The translations under genes and the position numbers were made by a program. From Sarcocystis neurona (Eukaryota > Apicomplexa > Conoidasida > Eucoccidiorida > Sarcocystidae), in the NCBI GenBank assembly GCA_000727475.1, contig KL647331.1, positions 207,591 through 271,590 on the forward strand: a DNA stretch of 64,000 nt, written 5' to 3'. The notes beneath the pieces were generated by a model, which had not been told where the DNA came from, did no database searches, and saw only the letters and a list, made by a program, of their open reading frames with translations. Shown here one piece after another: positions 37,585-50,009 of this stretch (its first letter is position 1; every line of letters starts with the position of its first letter).

Positions 37585-39863
37585 AACGGACATGATGCAA
37601 ACGAGACGAAAACAGGAGGTACGTTTTACTAGTTAAAAACGTACAAGGCACTCCGAGCATGATATCTCAGCAGGTCAGTTGCACGTGTACTCATCCAGTC
37701 CTGGATGACTGTTTCTCAGGAGCAGGTAAGCTTTGTCCGAGGCCACAGTAGGAACGTTGCCTTGAAAAGCCCTTTGTCTACAAAACGTAGCTGGCAACTC
37801 GCAGCCTCAGTATTTACCTTTCTGATCCCCCGACTTTGTCGGCACGTGAGTTTGGACCGATGATTCACTTACAGCTTCAGAACTCAGACCCGCGCGTCAC
37901 CACACAGCTAAACAAAGAGTCACTTCTTTCTCACGTGCTAAGGTTGACTAGGTGGGCCCACCTACCGAATACAGGCTCAACACGTACGTCCCCTGGGTTT
38001 GCAAGGCGCGCTCAGCGCATTACGGCCATGCACAGCGAAGTCCGCTAAAACAGCCGTCGAATCCGTTGGACATGATAGTGCGACGGAAATGTCCGAGTAG
38101 ATGAAGTGTCTCAGTGGTGAAAACAACGGCAGGTGCGTCCCAAAAGGCGCACAGTAGCGTGGTTCGATCAATCAAGCCTTTTTGGAATATCTTGTCTTTT
38201 AGAGCTGAACAGAGATACAACGACGACCCAACACTGCAGGTAGCAGTCGCTGTTGAAACGTGTATGTGGGCTGCGTAGATTATTGCTCGTGCGACTTTAC
38301 ATGAACGCTTTTCTCACGAACAATGTACGCGTTACTTTTCTGACGGCGCCGGTCAGCTCCCAGCAGCTTGTTCGAGCTTCCACGCAAGCCTTGAGGGCGT
38401 CACACATGCGAGAAGCACAACTGCATGAAAGCGTGTGCAATCTCTGTGACGGAGCGGAACGGTGTGCCCGATAGCGTACTATACGGAGAAGGAGGAAGGG
38501 TTAGGAGAAAGCTGTACTCAAGAGCGTACCACTACTAGGTGGAAGAGGGCTCATTCAGAAAAACGATTACCAACTGACAAACCATCAACGTCCGTGGGGA
38601 GTACGTCATAGTTACAGTGTTACACAGCGACACGAGAGTGAGCTTCAGATGTCGTGCAGCCTAGGTGAAAGACGTTGTTGAGTCAGAGCTCAACGTCAAG
38701 GCCAAATCCGCTATACTTTGGCGTTTTACTTGAGTGAAGCGCTCAGTCTGATTGGACCAATCTCCCTCTCTAAAGATGGTATGGTACAATGCGCAGAATA
38801 ATACACAAGGAGGAGACCGGCGCTAGAAAGGTCCTGACAAGTCAAGTACAGCTTCTTCGACGTAGAGGTAGTTTTCTGTTTCCACACCGATCGAGTTTCG
38901 AGTACCGACATCGGTACTAGAATATTTTCAACAAATGCGGATAGGTCTGTCCGGAGCGGGCTAGTCCCACGGTAGACCGGAACTTAGCGTATTATCGCTG
39001 ACGCGCCAGCTCCCCTATGCGTCAACTGCCACAGGTAAACCTTCCTCGAGAGCGGTTATTTTGCTGTGAAGCTTACAAGTGTCGCTTCGGGATTTGTATT
39101 AAAAGAGATAACCCCTCTCTCGGTCCAGGGTGGTGCCCAGCGCACGTGTGGATTTGCAAAAAAAAAGACGCTGGATGATCCTGGTCTGCTCCAGAAGCTT
39201 GTTCTGCGGTACCACCTTGAGTAAATCTAACTCGCCCAGTTCCACGCACTCCAGGCGTAAAGCCGAAGGACTTGAAGACGCGTGGTCCAACGTGATCCAC
39301 GGCTTAGGTGTGCCCCACAGACTGATGACACTGAATAGCCTGCATACTCGCGGCCTGTAGATACACTGATGTGACAGTACACGGGGATACAGCTAGGGCA
39401 AAGCGGTGCGTCTGAAGATCTCCGCTTTCAAAGACGCCAGCTGCTTCTTTTTCTACTGCCTGGTATGTCTACTGATGAGACGACGGCGCTTATGTTGGAC
39501 ACCGCAAACCTGTTGCGGAGCGCTTGTGACCGCAAACGAGAAGGCCTGTGTTCATACGGCCAATTTGCCAGCCGGTACGTTGATCACTGGTTGTCAGTCT
39601 TAACGCTGTAGCATACTGAGTCCACTAAACATGTGAACATCGTTTCACTATTTTTCGCTTTCCAGTGGCGCACCTGCTGCTACTGCTGTTATATGACTGC
39701 GGCGACATCCTTCAGCCTTATGTCTGCGACTTTTAGTCGCCTCTCAAGTCAGTCGCGCAGCTCTACGCTTTGTTTGTGTGGAACACTTGTGTTCTGCTCA
39801 GCGATATTGCGTGTTACATTACGTGAGGACGGGGCAGGCATTAAAGCTAGCAGAACGTTCCAG

Positions 39864-41593
39864 TGTATGAGTGTTCTCTGACCAACCCTAAAAAGAAGAC
39901 GAACCGTACACTAATCTCAGGAGGTACGCTGGTGTTTCCACGGTTGGATTCCGGGCGGACGCAAAAGAGCGTTGCAGTGCAGCATAGCGACGTAGGTTCA
40001 ACTGGATGCCCAACAAACAACACTGAGAAGAAAAGGGCAGATTCTTACTCAACAAATATGAGAGCATTCGCGTTTGGGTCGACCTGGAGCCGCCTCCAAC
40101 CTTCAGGTGGAAAATCATCTCGTGGTGAGCGTGACAGCGGCGTGAGCGTAGAAGCTGCCCTTAGGTAATGCAACAATTTAGAGCGTACGTTCGCAGGCTG
40201 AGTGTTTAAAGTACACGAATGGAGCCTTCGGGCTGGTTTCAACTCACTTCTAGTTCCACTGGTGTGCGCGGGCTGCTGCGGTCGGGGACCACAGCGGACA
40301 AACTTCTTTCTACCTATCGCGCAGCTTCTGCATGTAAGTCGCAAAGAGCCGCAGAAGATGCATTGTCGTTTCAGAAACACGAATTACATATGTCCACGCA
40401 CATAGGCATATCCGATTTCTGTGTCTAAATCTTCAGGACGTCAAACTTCTGAGCAACTGCAGCCCTATTCGACCGACTGCATATCCTCGTCGTGAGTACT
40501 ATTACCCTCTGGTAGTACGCTGCCACACGATACCTCAGGTGGTGAGAATTACACCAGGAGCAGGTGGCTGGACTCAGCGCGTACAATATCAACAAACGAA
40601 GATGTAGCTGTGCTAAGGCGGCGTTGAGCACAATGCGTTGTGTAGAGCTCAACGGCTGCAGCGCTAGGTGCATTGAGCTGGCGGTCACAGGGTGGCCATG
40701 GCCCGGCGTGTGACCTGGTTTGAGCTGGTTTTTATCGCCTTTCACGATACAGGCTTTACTCTGCGAGGGACCGCAGCACGTGAGTTATCAGCCGAGAATT
40801 GGTAGATCGAGTATACCTCGTGGGAGATGCGTGACAGTTGTGTAGAAAGACGACATTCTCAGAACTGCCGCACTGCCAGCTGCTCGGAAACTGAAGAGTC
40901 CGCGTGGAGATGCCCGCAGAAAGAGGCGACGTCACTTACACTGCCATATAATGACTTTTGTCAGTAACGGTGGAGCATGCTTTTATTCGACATACAGCTG
41001 AAAACGCACAGCTGAAAAGGACTGCAGGGCGACAGGCTGCAGTGTCAGCTTCCTTATCTGAACTGTTCCACGGTGTGGACCTGTGCAATAAAATTCAGCC
41101 GCTGCAAGTACGCAACAGATTGCCTGCGCACTATACCGACTATCTCACAAAGCCTGTTTTGCCAAGTCAGCCATTTCACATCAGAGCCAAGAGGACAGCT
41201 CGAGGGATAATATCGGGAACAAAATTGGGCTGCATCTTCCGTGTAAGATGTTGGAAATTTTCTCATCACCTCCCTGTAAAGTGCGGATTGCAGAATGCCG
41301 GTGACATTCATTCACAGAAAAGGGAAGGCTTTCGGCAGGGCTCTCTGATGCTTCCTTCAGAGGGTCACCTGTATATGTACGTAAGCTTGTAAGCACTATG
41401 TGGCACGAACCAGTGCACTGGGAAATAAATAATCACTGAAAGTCGAAAATAAGAAGGAAGCTGCGGGCGGCGCTGTACTCAGAACGCCGTTTTCTCTCTA
41501 CGACGTCAAGAGTCTTTGCTTGGGCGCACTGATTTGAGAAATTACCGTAGAGGGTGGCCGGCTGCTTATAACGTTGGATCACGTTTCAAGCGT
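39864..41593 (+). CDS. exon block 1 of an unrecognised multi-exon plus-strand gene
   Basis: Candidate exons with entry and exit phases: 39864-40164 (1 to 2), 40254-40333 (2 to 1), 40539-40603 (1 to 0), 40863-40963 (0 to 2), 41185-41242 (2 to 0), 41294-41380 (0 to 0) and 41483-41593 (0 to 0). All six joins are in phase over introns of 51-259 bp. Donors include AG|GTAATG, GCAT|GTAAGT, CGT|GTAAGA, TAC|GTAAGC and CGT|GTAAGA. The first exon is 301 bp, fully open, with 62% purine first positions and a Lys/Asn/Ser/Thr-rich product (SLTNPKKKTNRTLISGG). The last reads LLGRTDLRNYRRGWPAAYN. No domain is recognised. The upstream frame at 39740-39861 reads on convincingly (REDGAGIKASRTF) but one base out of frame, so the first exon may really extend upstream. 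Individual exon ends are uncertain; strand and coding nature are better supported. Confidence 0.4.
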
Positions 41594-41781
41594 GTAAGAT
41601 ACTTGACGTGGAATGATTGCGTCGGCTGCCACAAATGACAACACGACTGTCTTGGCGTCCTGGATGCAGGTCGAGATGCCGCGATGAACGAACACCAATA
41701 ATATTCGGACGCGCACTCCGTATCCTCTAGGACGTAAGTGCATATTCGCGGTCTGCGTACACGAGTGTTGCTTCTGCGTAG

Positions 41782-43119
41782 GAAGTGGCTTCAGAGAAGA
41801 TTTGGCCTCTGCTTAAGGTAGCAACTCGATTTGGAATTACGTCACTAACGAACCGGTGCTTGCGCAAAAGTACTCTTTCGGTGACACCGGTCTCTACCAC
41901 ATCGTGTACCGCTGGTTTGTTGCGTTGCTCTCCTGTCGCAGTCCGGTTCCCCACTCACAAGTGTAGCCGATTTTGGGGTCGCCTTCAAGTTTGTAAGCCA
42001 TACTAATCAGCACGTGGATTCACTGGGGAATGCGGGGGAGGTTTCAACAAGCGCAGGCAGTAGACGTATCTCGTTTTCAAAGGCTCTCTCTCAACGTTAG
42101 AGCTGTCCGCCTTTGTGTGCTAGCGGGTAAGACGCGACTGCAGATAACCACCACTGACTACAGGGACCACATCTGGTGCGACTCCAGCCACCAGGAACCA
42201 CGTGAGGTACGGGTACTGCGTAGCCGTAATTGCGGAAGTGCTTCTGTCTCTGACGCCAAGAAAAAAGTGCCGCCAACTCTCCATATATAAGATTGTGAGT
42301 CGCCTTGCAGGAAACGTCCTCTGGAATCCGGCACAATCTCGGCAGAAAGACTGTATTCCTAGTTCTCCTAGCAAATATTAACCACTGCCTCGACTGCCTG
42401 GAAGCTGTAAGCAACAAAACCTTCTCAGTGTTCACGGGATGCTTCTGAAGACGAAGGTGTGGTACGGTTTGTTTGGTCAGTCCTGCACACCTGCGAGGAA
42501 CGTAAGGGCGTAAGGAGCCGATAGTGGCCTGAAGGGCAAAAATCACTGGCACATTGTGCCAGCTCGCTTGAGCGGAGTGACAAGGGTAGTTGCTGATGCT
42601 GCCTCTCGAGGGAAACACTGCCGAAGCTGCAGCCTAGAACTTACGCGTCCGCGCTGACGGCTGACGACTTCGCTCGCAGTTTCACACAGGAGCAGAAGCA
42701 GTGTACTTAAGGACGTCGTAAAGTTCGATTTTCCAGAGACTTCTGTTTCACAAAAAAGAGCCACAGCGTGTCTTTGAAAAGAATGCCGTAGACGCTTTTT
42801 TGCACACATCGACTACACAGTCTGTAAGAACGCAAAACCACGCTTTTCATCGGCGTTGACTTCCGGCCGCGGCAACTACTGAAAGGTTTCTCGAGACTGG
42901 CATTTACTTTCAAACTTGTATAAACTTCTGTTTCCACTAAACAGTATGTACGACCTACGCAGCCGCGACGTGTGCGCTTGTCCAGGCCAAGCTTGACCGA
43001 AAAGCAAAGTGGATAGACTTCAGCTCTCCACAGACCCGGTCCCACTGTTACCTTCGCATAAGGTTTCGTCGGCCCCATTAAAGCTTTTGGTGCGTGGCTT
43101 CTCATATCGTTTTATAAAG
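41782..43119 (+). CDS. exon block 2 of the same candidate gene
   Basis: Candidate exons: 41782-41817, 41942-41992, 42057-42126, 42224-42294, 42451-42501, 42737-42823 and 42945-43119. Phases agree throughout, and block 1 ends in phase 0 to match. Good sites include the acceptor GCTCTCCTGTCGCAG before 41942 and donors TTT|GTAAGC, GCGG|GTAAGA, ATT|GTGAGT and TCT|GTAAGA. Translations such as SGSPLTSVADFGVAFKF and RLLFHKKEPQRVFEKNAVD look like ordinary globular protein. The exon 42945-43119 is open in one frame to about 43015 and in the next frame afterwards; removing one base of the AAA at 43006-43008 would unify it. No family is recognised. Confidence 0.35.
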
Positions 43120-43513
43120 GTGTGTGCCTTCGTCTGCCCTCGCAGGCCGTACGTCCGGTGTCCTATTACTGATCTGCTATCACCCTCTCTCTATGGCGTG
43201 TACACGCATATATAGTCGTATCCATACTGAAATAAATACGTATGTAAATTCACGTCCCTGTGGGCTGATAATATTTCATGAGAAAGAGGAAGAGGCTGGA
43301 AGGTTCGAAATATGTGCCACTCTTGGTGGGAACGAGTGGGAAAAGTCTCATATCCCCAGCTGTTAGCTCCGTCCAGCTGACCCGGCGTACCGGTAGACTG
43401 TAAGATCACATGAAGTCTGCCTCAAGCGAGCGTCTTCGAACTTTTCCGAAGACGGAGTGCACTTACCTTTTGCTACACAGCTGACTGAATCTTGCTTCTG
43501 TTTCTCTGAGTAG

Positions 43514-44646
43514 GTGGGTTTTGTTTCGATATGTGTACGACGACCGTACGTGAGCAGGCGGTATGCACCCGCACGCAGAATTGTAGCTTATTTGTGCGAC
43601 GGCATGCTATTGCGTAGACAGTGAAAAGGGGCAACCGTGGCTCACCATTCACGAAATCTCCACCGATACTGTATGTAGTGTGACCACGGCCTCTGCGTGT
43701 GGCAGCTGGTGAGTCGTCACACTAATCTTGTACTAATTACAGAGAATTTTTAGCTTGCATCGAGGCAAGAACTACTCTGTACTTTTTCGAACAGTGTGTC
43801 TTCACTGGTCAGTTTTTCATTGACTCGTGATGATCACGTAGTGGGTAAGGAGACTCTGTCGGAGCAGGGGAGCTGAATTCCTGATGCTGATATGATATAC
43901 CTTTGTGACCACGTAGGCTGTCGTGTCTGCACCTTCTCCGACCTCTTCGCCTTTTTGGCAGATGGTGAGGTTTTAAGGACGCTGCAGAAGCACATACCAA
44001 CATGGGGCAGAAGCCGGTAGTTTCTGCGTAGAACTACACTTTTACGACGCATATCGTTTCGTTTCGCCATGCTTTGAAAACCTGTGTGAACGTCATCACA
44101 GGCGGTACGACAGCACCACGTGAAAGACAGTTAGAGGCGCTGCTCCCTTTAGTGCATAATATCTGAAACCTAATTCTGCACTCTGGTCCGACGAGCCTAT
44201 TCCAGAGCCCCAAAGGTCAAGCAAAAGAAGCAGGCACTCCAGAGCGCCTGCAGCTTCAACATTGCAGGCTGTAGGTTTCACAAAAAAGGAGGCGTTGCAG
44301 AGGCTGTGTACTACGGGGTCCCCGCCGCCACCTCCTACCCAGCAACGCCTATTTGCATTTTGTTTGCACGACCGCTGTCGTTGGGTGCAACTTAGGCTGT
44401 AAGGAAAGAAGCGCTGCAGAGAGAATGACAGAAAACGCCTTTGATTCTCGCAACCAACGAGAATTGAGCGCGTGACGACAACGTGGGTCTTTACGTTGAA
44501 ATATTTCTCAGGCAGTGGGCGAAGATACACTGCATACAACACCTACTCTAAGTCACTTGGACCTTGTGCGCGACCGATGAGTCTTCACAATGCCGGTTCC
44601 AGCACATCGGATTTGCTCCCCCTGATTCCTTTCTACGGGACAGAGA
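43514..44646 (+). CDS. exon block 3, Cys-containing segment, unknown family
   Basis: Short exons with consistent phases: 43514-43549 (2 to 2), 43679-43708 (2 to 2), 43813-43844 (2 to 1), 43917-43964 (1 to 1), 44032-44083 (1 to 2), 44343-44398 (2 to 1) and 44512-44646 (1 to 1). Acceptors have strong pyrimidine tracts, for example CTTCTGTTTCTCTGAGTAG and CCACCTCCTACCCAG. Joined peptides include WVLFRYVYDD, DDHVV followed by GCRVCTFSDLFAFLAD, and AVVGCNLG followed by CSGRRYTAYNTYSK. The repeated V-V-G-C-x-x-C pattern suggests Cys-containing repeats, possibly extracytoplasmic, but no named domain fits. A link from 43119 to 43514 probably uses a further exon near 43265-43400, which I could not fix. 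Confidence 0.35.
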
Positions 44647-44832
44647 GTACGTCTGCAGCGTCGCCGTCGGAGGAGCACGGGCAAGAGCCAATCACCTTCA
44701 ATCTGTCGTTATATTTCTACTCGCTCTGACTCAACCGTAGGGAGCGACTCGATCGCAAAAAGGTCATTTAATCGTAAGATAAGACTTGTGCATTGTACGA
44801 GCTACTTTAGGTTGTAAGCGTCCGCTATACAG

Positions 44833-46723
44833 TGACGCATATGTCGTATTGTGCGATGCATCCCCGTGTCTGGCTTGCCAGGGGCGCAATTTATATATGT
44901 GAGAAGACCGGCGCCATTTGTCAGAAAAGGGAGTGAGTAGAACCACTAGTCTCGGGGAGCAGCAAAAGCCGACCTCATCGAAGAAGGTGCATTTCAGTCT
45001 CACATGCGAGTATCTGTTTGGACGAATCCGCTTACGGCACCACCTGACAGCAGCCACATTCGCGCATCTGCGTGTAAGACACGGTCGTTCAGAGAGTGAG
45101 CGCTAGACGCTGGGAAACTACGAAAAAGTCGCACGTTCCGTCATAAGTCTGTGATTCTGAAGATTCAAGGATGTGGCCGGAAGCGCAGTTGTTAATGAAC
45201 ACAGTCTGCGTTACCAGCGGAACAACACGATGGGCACCATTCAATATGTATGCACCGAGGTGAACGTATATGCCAGAGGTATCTGATCTCACGTGACGGT
45301 GGGTTTAGGCAGACCACCAGCAGCTTTTCGGCAAACAACATGTTGTCACCAGGCACCTAATTTTGCCTGTTAACGGGTCATTAAGTCAGATCGTGAGTGT
45401 GAAATGCACAAGGCTCTTTTTTGTATCAAAGCGTTTAAATCTGCGTTACGACTTGTGTGTTGTTCACTGCAGCGGCTGGGAATGAAATGGTGTCTTTTGT
45501 CAATGTTATACCTCATGCGGTAAACAGCGTATGCGCGTCCACGCAAAAATGTCAGTGCGCTGGATACAGACTCACGCATTTCCAGGGGGTGGAGGTGTGC
45601 ATCACAATTTCCCTTTCGCCTCAGTCGCTCACGGTAAGGCCTTAAATAGAATTTGGTGGTGAATGGACAAGGTTGCCGACACGCAGGCAGTCTGACGCAA
45701 CACGCCATAAGCCTGGAGCCCTCTGTTCCAGGATCTGCTACAGTGTACACAGGAAAGCCCGTAGCTTTTCGGCAACTGCAACACGTCGAGCGCATTCACA
45801 CGCGGGCGAATACGGGTCGAGCCAGCGCAACTGTGTATACTGTGGAGGAAACGAACTTCATGAGCTTCTCATTTGAACGTAGAAAACGGGCTTTTTGTTT
45901 ACACATCACCTTGAAGATCTTTATCCAGACTCTTCCGAGGCCACCCATCCAGACTCTTCTCTATTTTTCGTGAATTTGCCGCATTCTGAGATAGACTTCT
46001 GCCCTTTTCTCTCGGCGCTAGACCGTCGATGTATGTGGGCATTGCACTCCTTCCAGGCTTTATGAATTTCTGGTTTTCTCCACCGGTTTTGCGGCGCAAG
46101 ATACCTGAGCACGTGTGCACAAAGGGGCACAAGCGCAGACCGAGGCTTACAGAAAACACGCAGAGTCGATTTCCACAGACAGAAAAACTACTTCGTATAT
46201 TCCCTCCGCCATGTTCTTAAGCATGTAAGTGTGATGTGCGTTCCGGCTGTTCTGCTCGTGAAGGTTTCTTATTCCCCCTACTCTGCCGTGCAGAGCTCGT
46301 CTGCACTTCTATTGATCACACAGAAAAGTATTAATGGAAAACTTGCGCGTGGCTATGCAAGTCTCAATGACATGAGCAGCTCGTGCGCAGCTGCACTACC
46401 AGGCACTGCAGTTTCCTTATGTCATCGCTCGAGGCTAACGTTTGTACGTACGTGGTCGCAGGAGGACGTAAGAACAAGCAGACAGCGCCGCTTCTCGGAG
46501 AGTGAACGGATGCAATGCCGCGAGAGGGTGAAAAGAATAGTCTTGCCGCACCTTTGCGTGATGCCTCTTGATTCAGAGGCTAGCTATCTGGTGAAATGTT
46601 CTCTACGTCAAGCGCGTAAGGGGGGTTGCACTCTGCGGTGATAGCCTGCGTACGTGACTAGCCACTGCAGCATAATATATCAAATGCAAAGCATGAGAGA
46701 TTTGATGTGGCTACACCACAGAC
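44833..46723 (+). CDS. exon block 4, includes an Ig-like-looking segment
   Basis: Candidate exons: 44833-44898, 44998-45073, 45321-45392, 45473-45633, 45687-45878, 46179-46224, 46294-46467 and 46670-46723. The 174-bp exon 46294-46467 is the best of them, with acceptor TTATTCCCCCTACTCTGCCGTGCAG, donor GAC|GTAAGA and phase 0 at both ends. Its neighbour 46179-46224 joins it in phase over a 69-bp intron. Exon 45687-45878 (62% purine first positions) reads PSVPGSATVYTGKPVAF and later TGRASATVYTVEET, loosely like bacterial-Ig/BIG repeats as in nucleoporin gp210; this is only a hint. Joins 45392 to 45473 and 45633 to 45687 do not agree in phase as read. One extra G in the GGG at 45478-45480 would fix the first. 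Confidence 0.35.
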
Positions 46724-47554
46724 TGTGAGTCGCGAGTAGACATGAAGGAGAAGCGATTCATCCTCTCTAACGACATCTACCCCGACACGTGCACAACTGA
46801 GAATAATGCAGCGTCAGTCCTTTTTGCGTGTACCAACCATGACGTAGCAGCTTCCTTTACGTAGTGTAACATCGTGAGTGGACTCAGAAAACAGCTGGAT
46901 GGGCTTCCGAACAATCAGCTAGTGAGTGGCTGCGTGACTCGTCCCTAACGCAGAAGCTCTGTTTTGTTAAAGAGAGTCTGCAGGTGACCGACGACCCAAG
47001 CTGCTGCACCTTCGGCACGAGCTGAGTGTGTGCTTCACACATCTCTAAAAAAGCGGCGCACACTGACGTGAAACAGCCTCCAATGCTCCTCCCGATAGTT
47101 CGTTGTGCTCCTTCAAAGTTTCCGACACGCGGGCGGACATGGTGTTTACGCGGTGACAGCAAGTGAGAAGGATGGCGTGAATATTCTAGGTACAGCTGCG
47201 GATTTGCCTTTCCTCGCTTTGTTCTAATCTAGCACCCTAGGTTTGCGCCTGTATTTCTGCGAGCTCGAAACATGCAGATTCACCGAGTCCCTTGGCCTTG
47301 CCGCTATCATTAAAATTTCCGAAGACAGCTAGAACGTCAAATGGTGTAGGGGAGTGCGACCCACGTCTTCTATGCTTTTTCAGCCGGTGAGTCGTCATTT
47401 CCATGGTGATTCTGTACCGCGAGTGGTCCGGTGCGCGTGACATACAACTGAGGAACGGGCGCACAAGTAGGTCTTCAAAACCGTGTTCATCCGCTGTCGA
47501 GCGACGACGGGAGATGGTAAGGTACTGGGTCGTAGTTTGCGTCTTATTTTGAAG

Positions 47555-47681
47555 CTTGTTAGTGCACTCGCACTAGTGCGGGGAGATACGTGTGACATAA
47601 ACGCCGATGTGGAGGCCTCTTCTAATAAAACGGTAAAGAGCCGCACCACTCCTGTATCCCAGCCGAGTTTACAAGACTCAG
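47555..47681 (+). CDS. candidate exon, Ser/Thr-rich, unknown
   Basis: The exon is open between the acceptor GCGTCTTATTTTGAAG and the donor TCAG|GTACGT (phase 0 in, phase 1 out). About 60% of codons begin with a purine and about a third are RNY. It reads LVSALALVRGDTCDINADV and then SSNKTVKSRTTPV. The hydrophobic start could be part of a signal or membrane segment, but no start codon supports that. It probably belongs to the plus-strand gene of the preceding blocks or to the next one. Confidence 0.35.
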
Positions 47682-49040
47682 GTACGTGTGAATCTCCGAC
47701 TGTTAACACCCGGCAGACGTCGTCTCTGAGTCTGAAAACCGTTTTCGTGTAGCGGATATGAAGTACATTCTGAATTTGGAACTTCGTTGTCTCTACTTAC
47801 AAATAAAGGACCAACACCGACCTGTTAGCACTAGCTGGTCAGTAGTTTGTAAAGTTAACGAGATTGTACAGATTTCTAACCCAGCAGGGGGGAGCACGCG
47901 TAGGCGCCCCTCTTAGCAGTTTTGCCTTGGTCTCTGGGCTCTTCCAAGACGTGCAAAATCTGTTCGCGTAGCAACGCACCACACCGTATACGGAAAGCTG
48001 CACATAGGCACAAAGACGTTTGCTTTTGTCTGAGTTGCATCACCGAGATCAGAATGCCGACATAAATTGCAGAGAGTAAGTGCCCCAGTCTTTGTTTTAG
48101 CACCGTACGTCCAAATTCGTTGGTGCGGAAAGAGCTTAGGATCACCTGTCGTGCCATTTCCTCTGTGGGCAGACAGTAAGCCCAAGTGTGCAAATATCAG
48201 TAGTGGTCTGCGAGAACTCTGAAGGCTTGATATTTTCACTTATTTGGAGCTGCGACTAAATGAAGTCGGCTGTCCCCTCTAGTTGGTAAGTCTCACTTAG
48301 TGAATTTTTCGACGGGAATAAATACTTTCAGAGAGACATGATTCAAAGTGACATTCTCCTCCTACTGCAGCAGTGAACTGGTCGTGCACCTACAGCTGCC
48401 ATCGGCTACCAGGAGGTAAGCCGCATCACGCGCGTCACACGCTTCGACTGCTTATAGGCTTCTCCGGTCTTTTGCAGTCCTCATACATTTCAGTCTAAGT
48501 GTGCCTCAAGCTCAACCCTATCCCTACGCACGGCAACCTGTGCGCGTCCCGCATTAATCCACACGGGCATATACAATTTTGAGCGTAGGTGTGCTCGCGT
48601 ACACAAAGGTTTCGGTCTGTGTGGATGCATCCGCGGTTTTTACAGTTTACTAACAAAGTCAGATGTATTTCGGAAAAGCTTGTAACGGATGTCCATGGCG
48701 TCAACGTGCCGTCCTAATAAACCATCTACCGCCCATCGAGTACTTTTACAAAATTGTTCTCTACACGCCACCGTACAGCCAAAGGTCATGATAGGGGGAA
48801 GGCGTGTGATGGTGGATGAGGGCAGAGCATAAGACAAATGTGACGCAGCGCAGCACACTTGTAGCCGGCTGCGATGCACCGTAACATACCTGTGCAGTGA
48901 GCACATCGTTCGTGTTGCCTCTCACCCCTGCTTAGGAATGTAGGAAGTTGCGAGCTTCCACGCCTCTTTGGTTTTCATGCGGGCCTTCAACAGGACGTGA
49001 GTCATGCTATAAGCAAATGCTTTTCTTAGGTGATCTGCAG

Positions 49041-49920
49041 TTCAAGTGTGTGTAGGCCAGCCCAGCTTCAGCAAGGTGCTGTTCAATGCTTTAGATTGCG
49101 TTAACCGGTGTTTGTCTATCGACGAGCCAGCGAATGCAACTGTGCCGCCAAAGTTTGTTAGAGCTCCGACGGGAGTGCTGAACAAAGGCCTCATATGCAA
49201 TGCTGCATTCGACCAAAACACGGAGGCCGTCTAACCATATCAAGGTGGCTGTAAGGAACGTTTCCTGCTGCTTTGCCAGCCGGTAAGTTTCTTCGCTGGC
49301 CCTGGATACCGGGTAAGTTTGAGAGCGCTGCAAGTTCAGGATGTGCCATGGCTGTGCGCCTGGGAGGTTCTGGGGAGACTACGCAGCGTGTCGCGATTAT
49401 ATCGCCCGATGAGTGTGTCTTTGTGAACCCGTGGTAACGGACATGTGCCGATGATTGTGCGGTCAAGAAATGTAATGAGTGTGGGGAGACTAGCGCTATT
49501 CCAACCTCGAGGACCTCCTGGACCCGTTTTCAGTGACAGGTCAACCGGCCTTACACGCGAGTTTGTTTGCGATGATAAAAGCTGGTGAGCACACAAGAAC
49601 GCCCGACGTGAGTCGTCTGTGCAAGCGAAGGACAGTGTGTTGCGTTTCGTTTTTGGCTGCCGCTGTGAAGGTGCAGGAGTCTCTTAACACCTCTGAAAGG
49701 GACCTTCAACGACAAGGTAATAATGTGCCAATTCAGTGCACAGGGATCGGTGGGTCTCACGCATTGCAGCGTGTAAGAGTAATCTTCTTACTGCTACCAC
49801 TGCGACAAAACAGTTCTCCTACACAGGAGGCTGTGTAGTACGCATGTTGTCCACAAAGCGGCAACACCCTTTCAGTGTGCATTTATACCGCTGCTGTGAT
49901 CCCTGTCGCATTTATCGATA
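49041..49920 (+). CDS. exon block 5: five phase-consistent exons, two internal stops
   Basis: Candidate exons: 49041-49250 (1 to 1), 49335-49433 (1 to 1), 49534-49607 (1 to 0), 49671-49716 (0 to 1) and 49770 to about 49920 (1 in). Acceptors such as CCTGGACCCGTTTTCAG and CGTTTTTGGCTGCCGCTGTGAAG, and donors GAC|GTGAGT and CAAG|GTAATA, are strong. The first exon has 68% purine first positions and 34% RNY codons, the best coding bias in the middle of the window (IDEPANATVPPKFVRAPTG). It contains an in-frame TAA at 49232-49234, 16 bases before its GGCT|GTAAGG donor, and the second exon has a TGA at 49424-49426. The last exon reads TATTATKQFSYTGGC and meets TAA near 49920. No family is recognised. 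Confidence 0.4.
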
Positions 49921-50009
49921 AAAGAAATACATGCGTTTGTGTTGCTTCTCTACACGGTCCAGCCGTTATCGATGTATTGTCTAATTTATTACTAAGCGGG
50001 TGAGCCTTG

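Noticed and set aside
44647..44729. Natural-looking C-terminus (FNLSLYFYSL then TGA) at the end of the exon starting at 44512
   Set aside because: A GAGA|GTACGT donor at 44646 joins in phase to 44741 after a pyrimidine-rich acceptor, which is at least as good. The end of this exon is unresolved.
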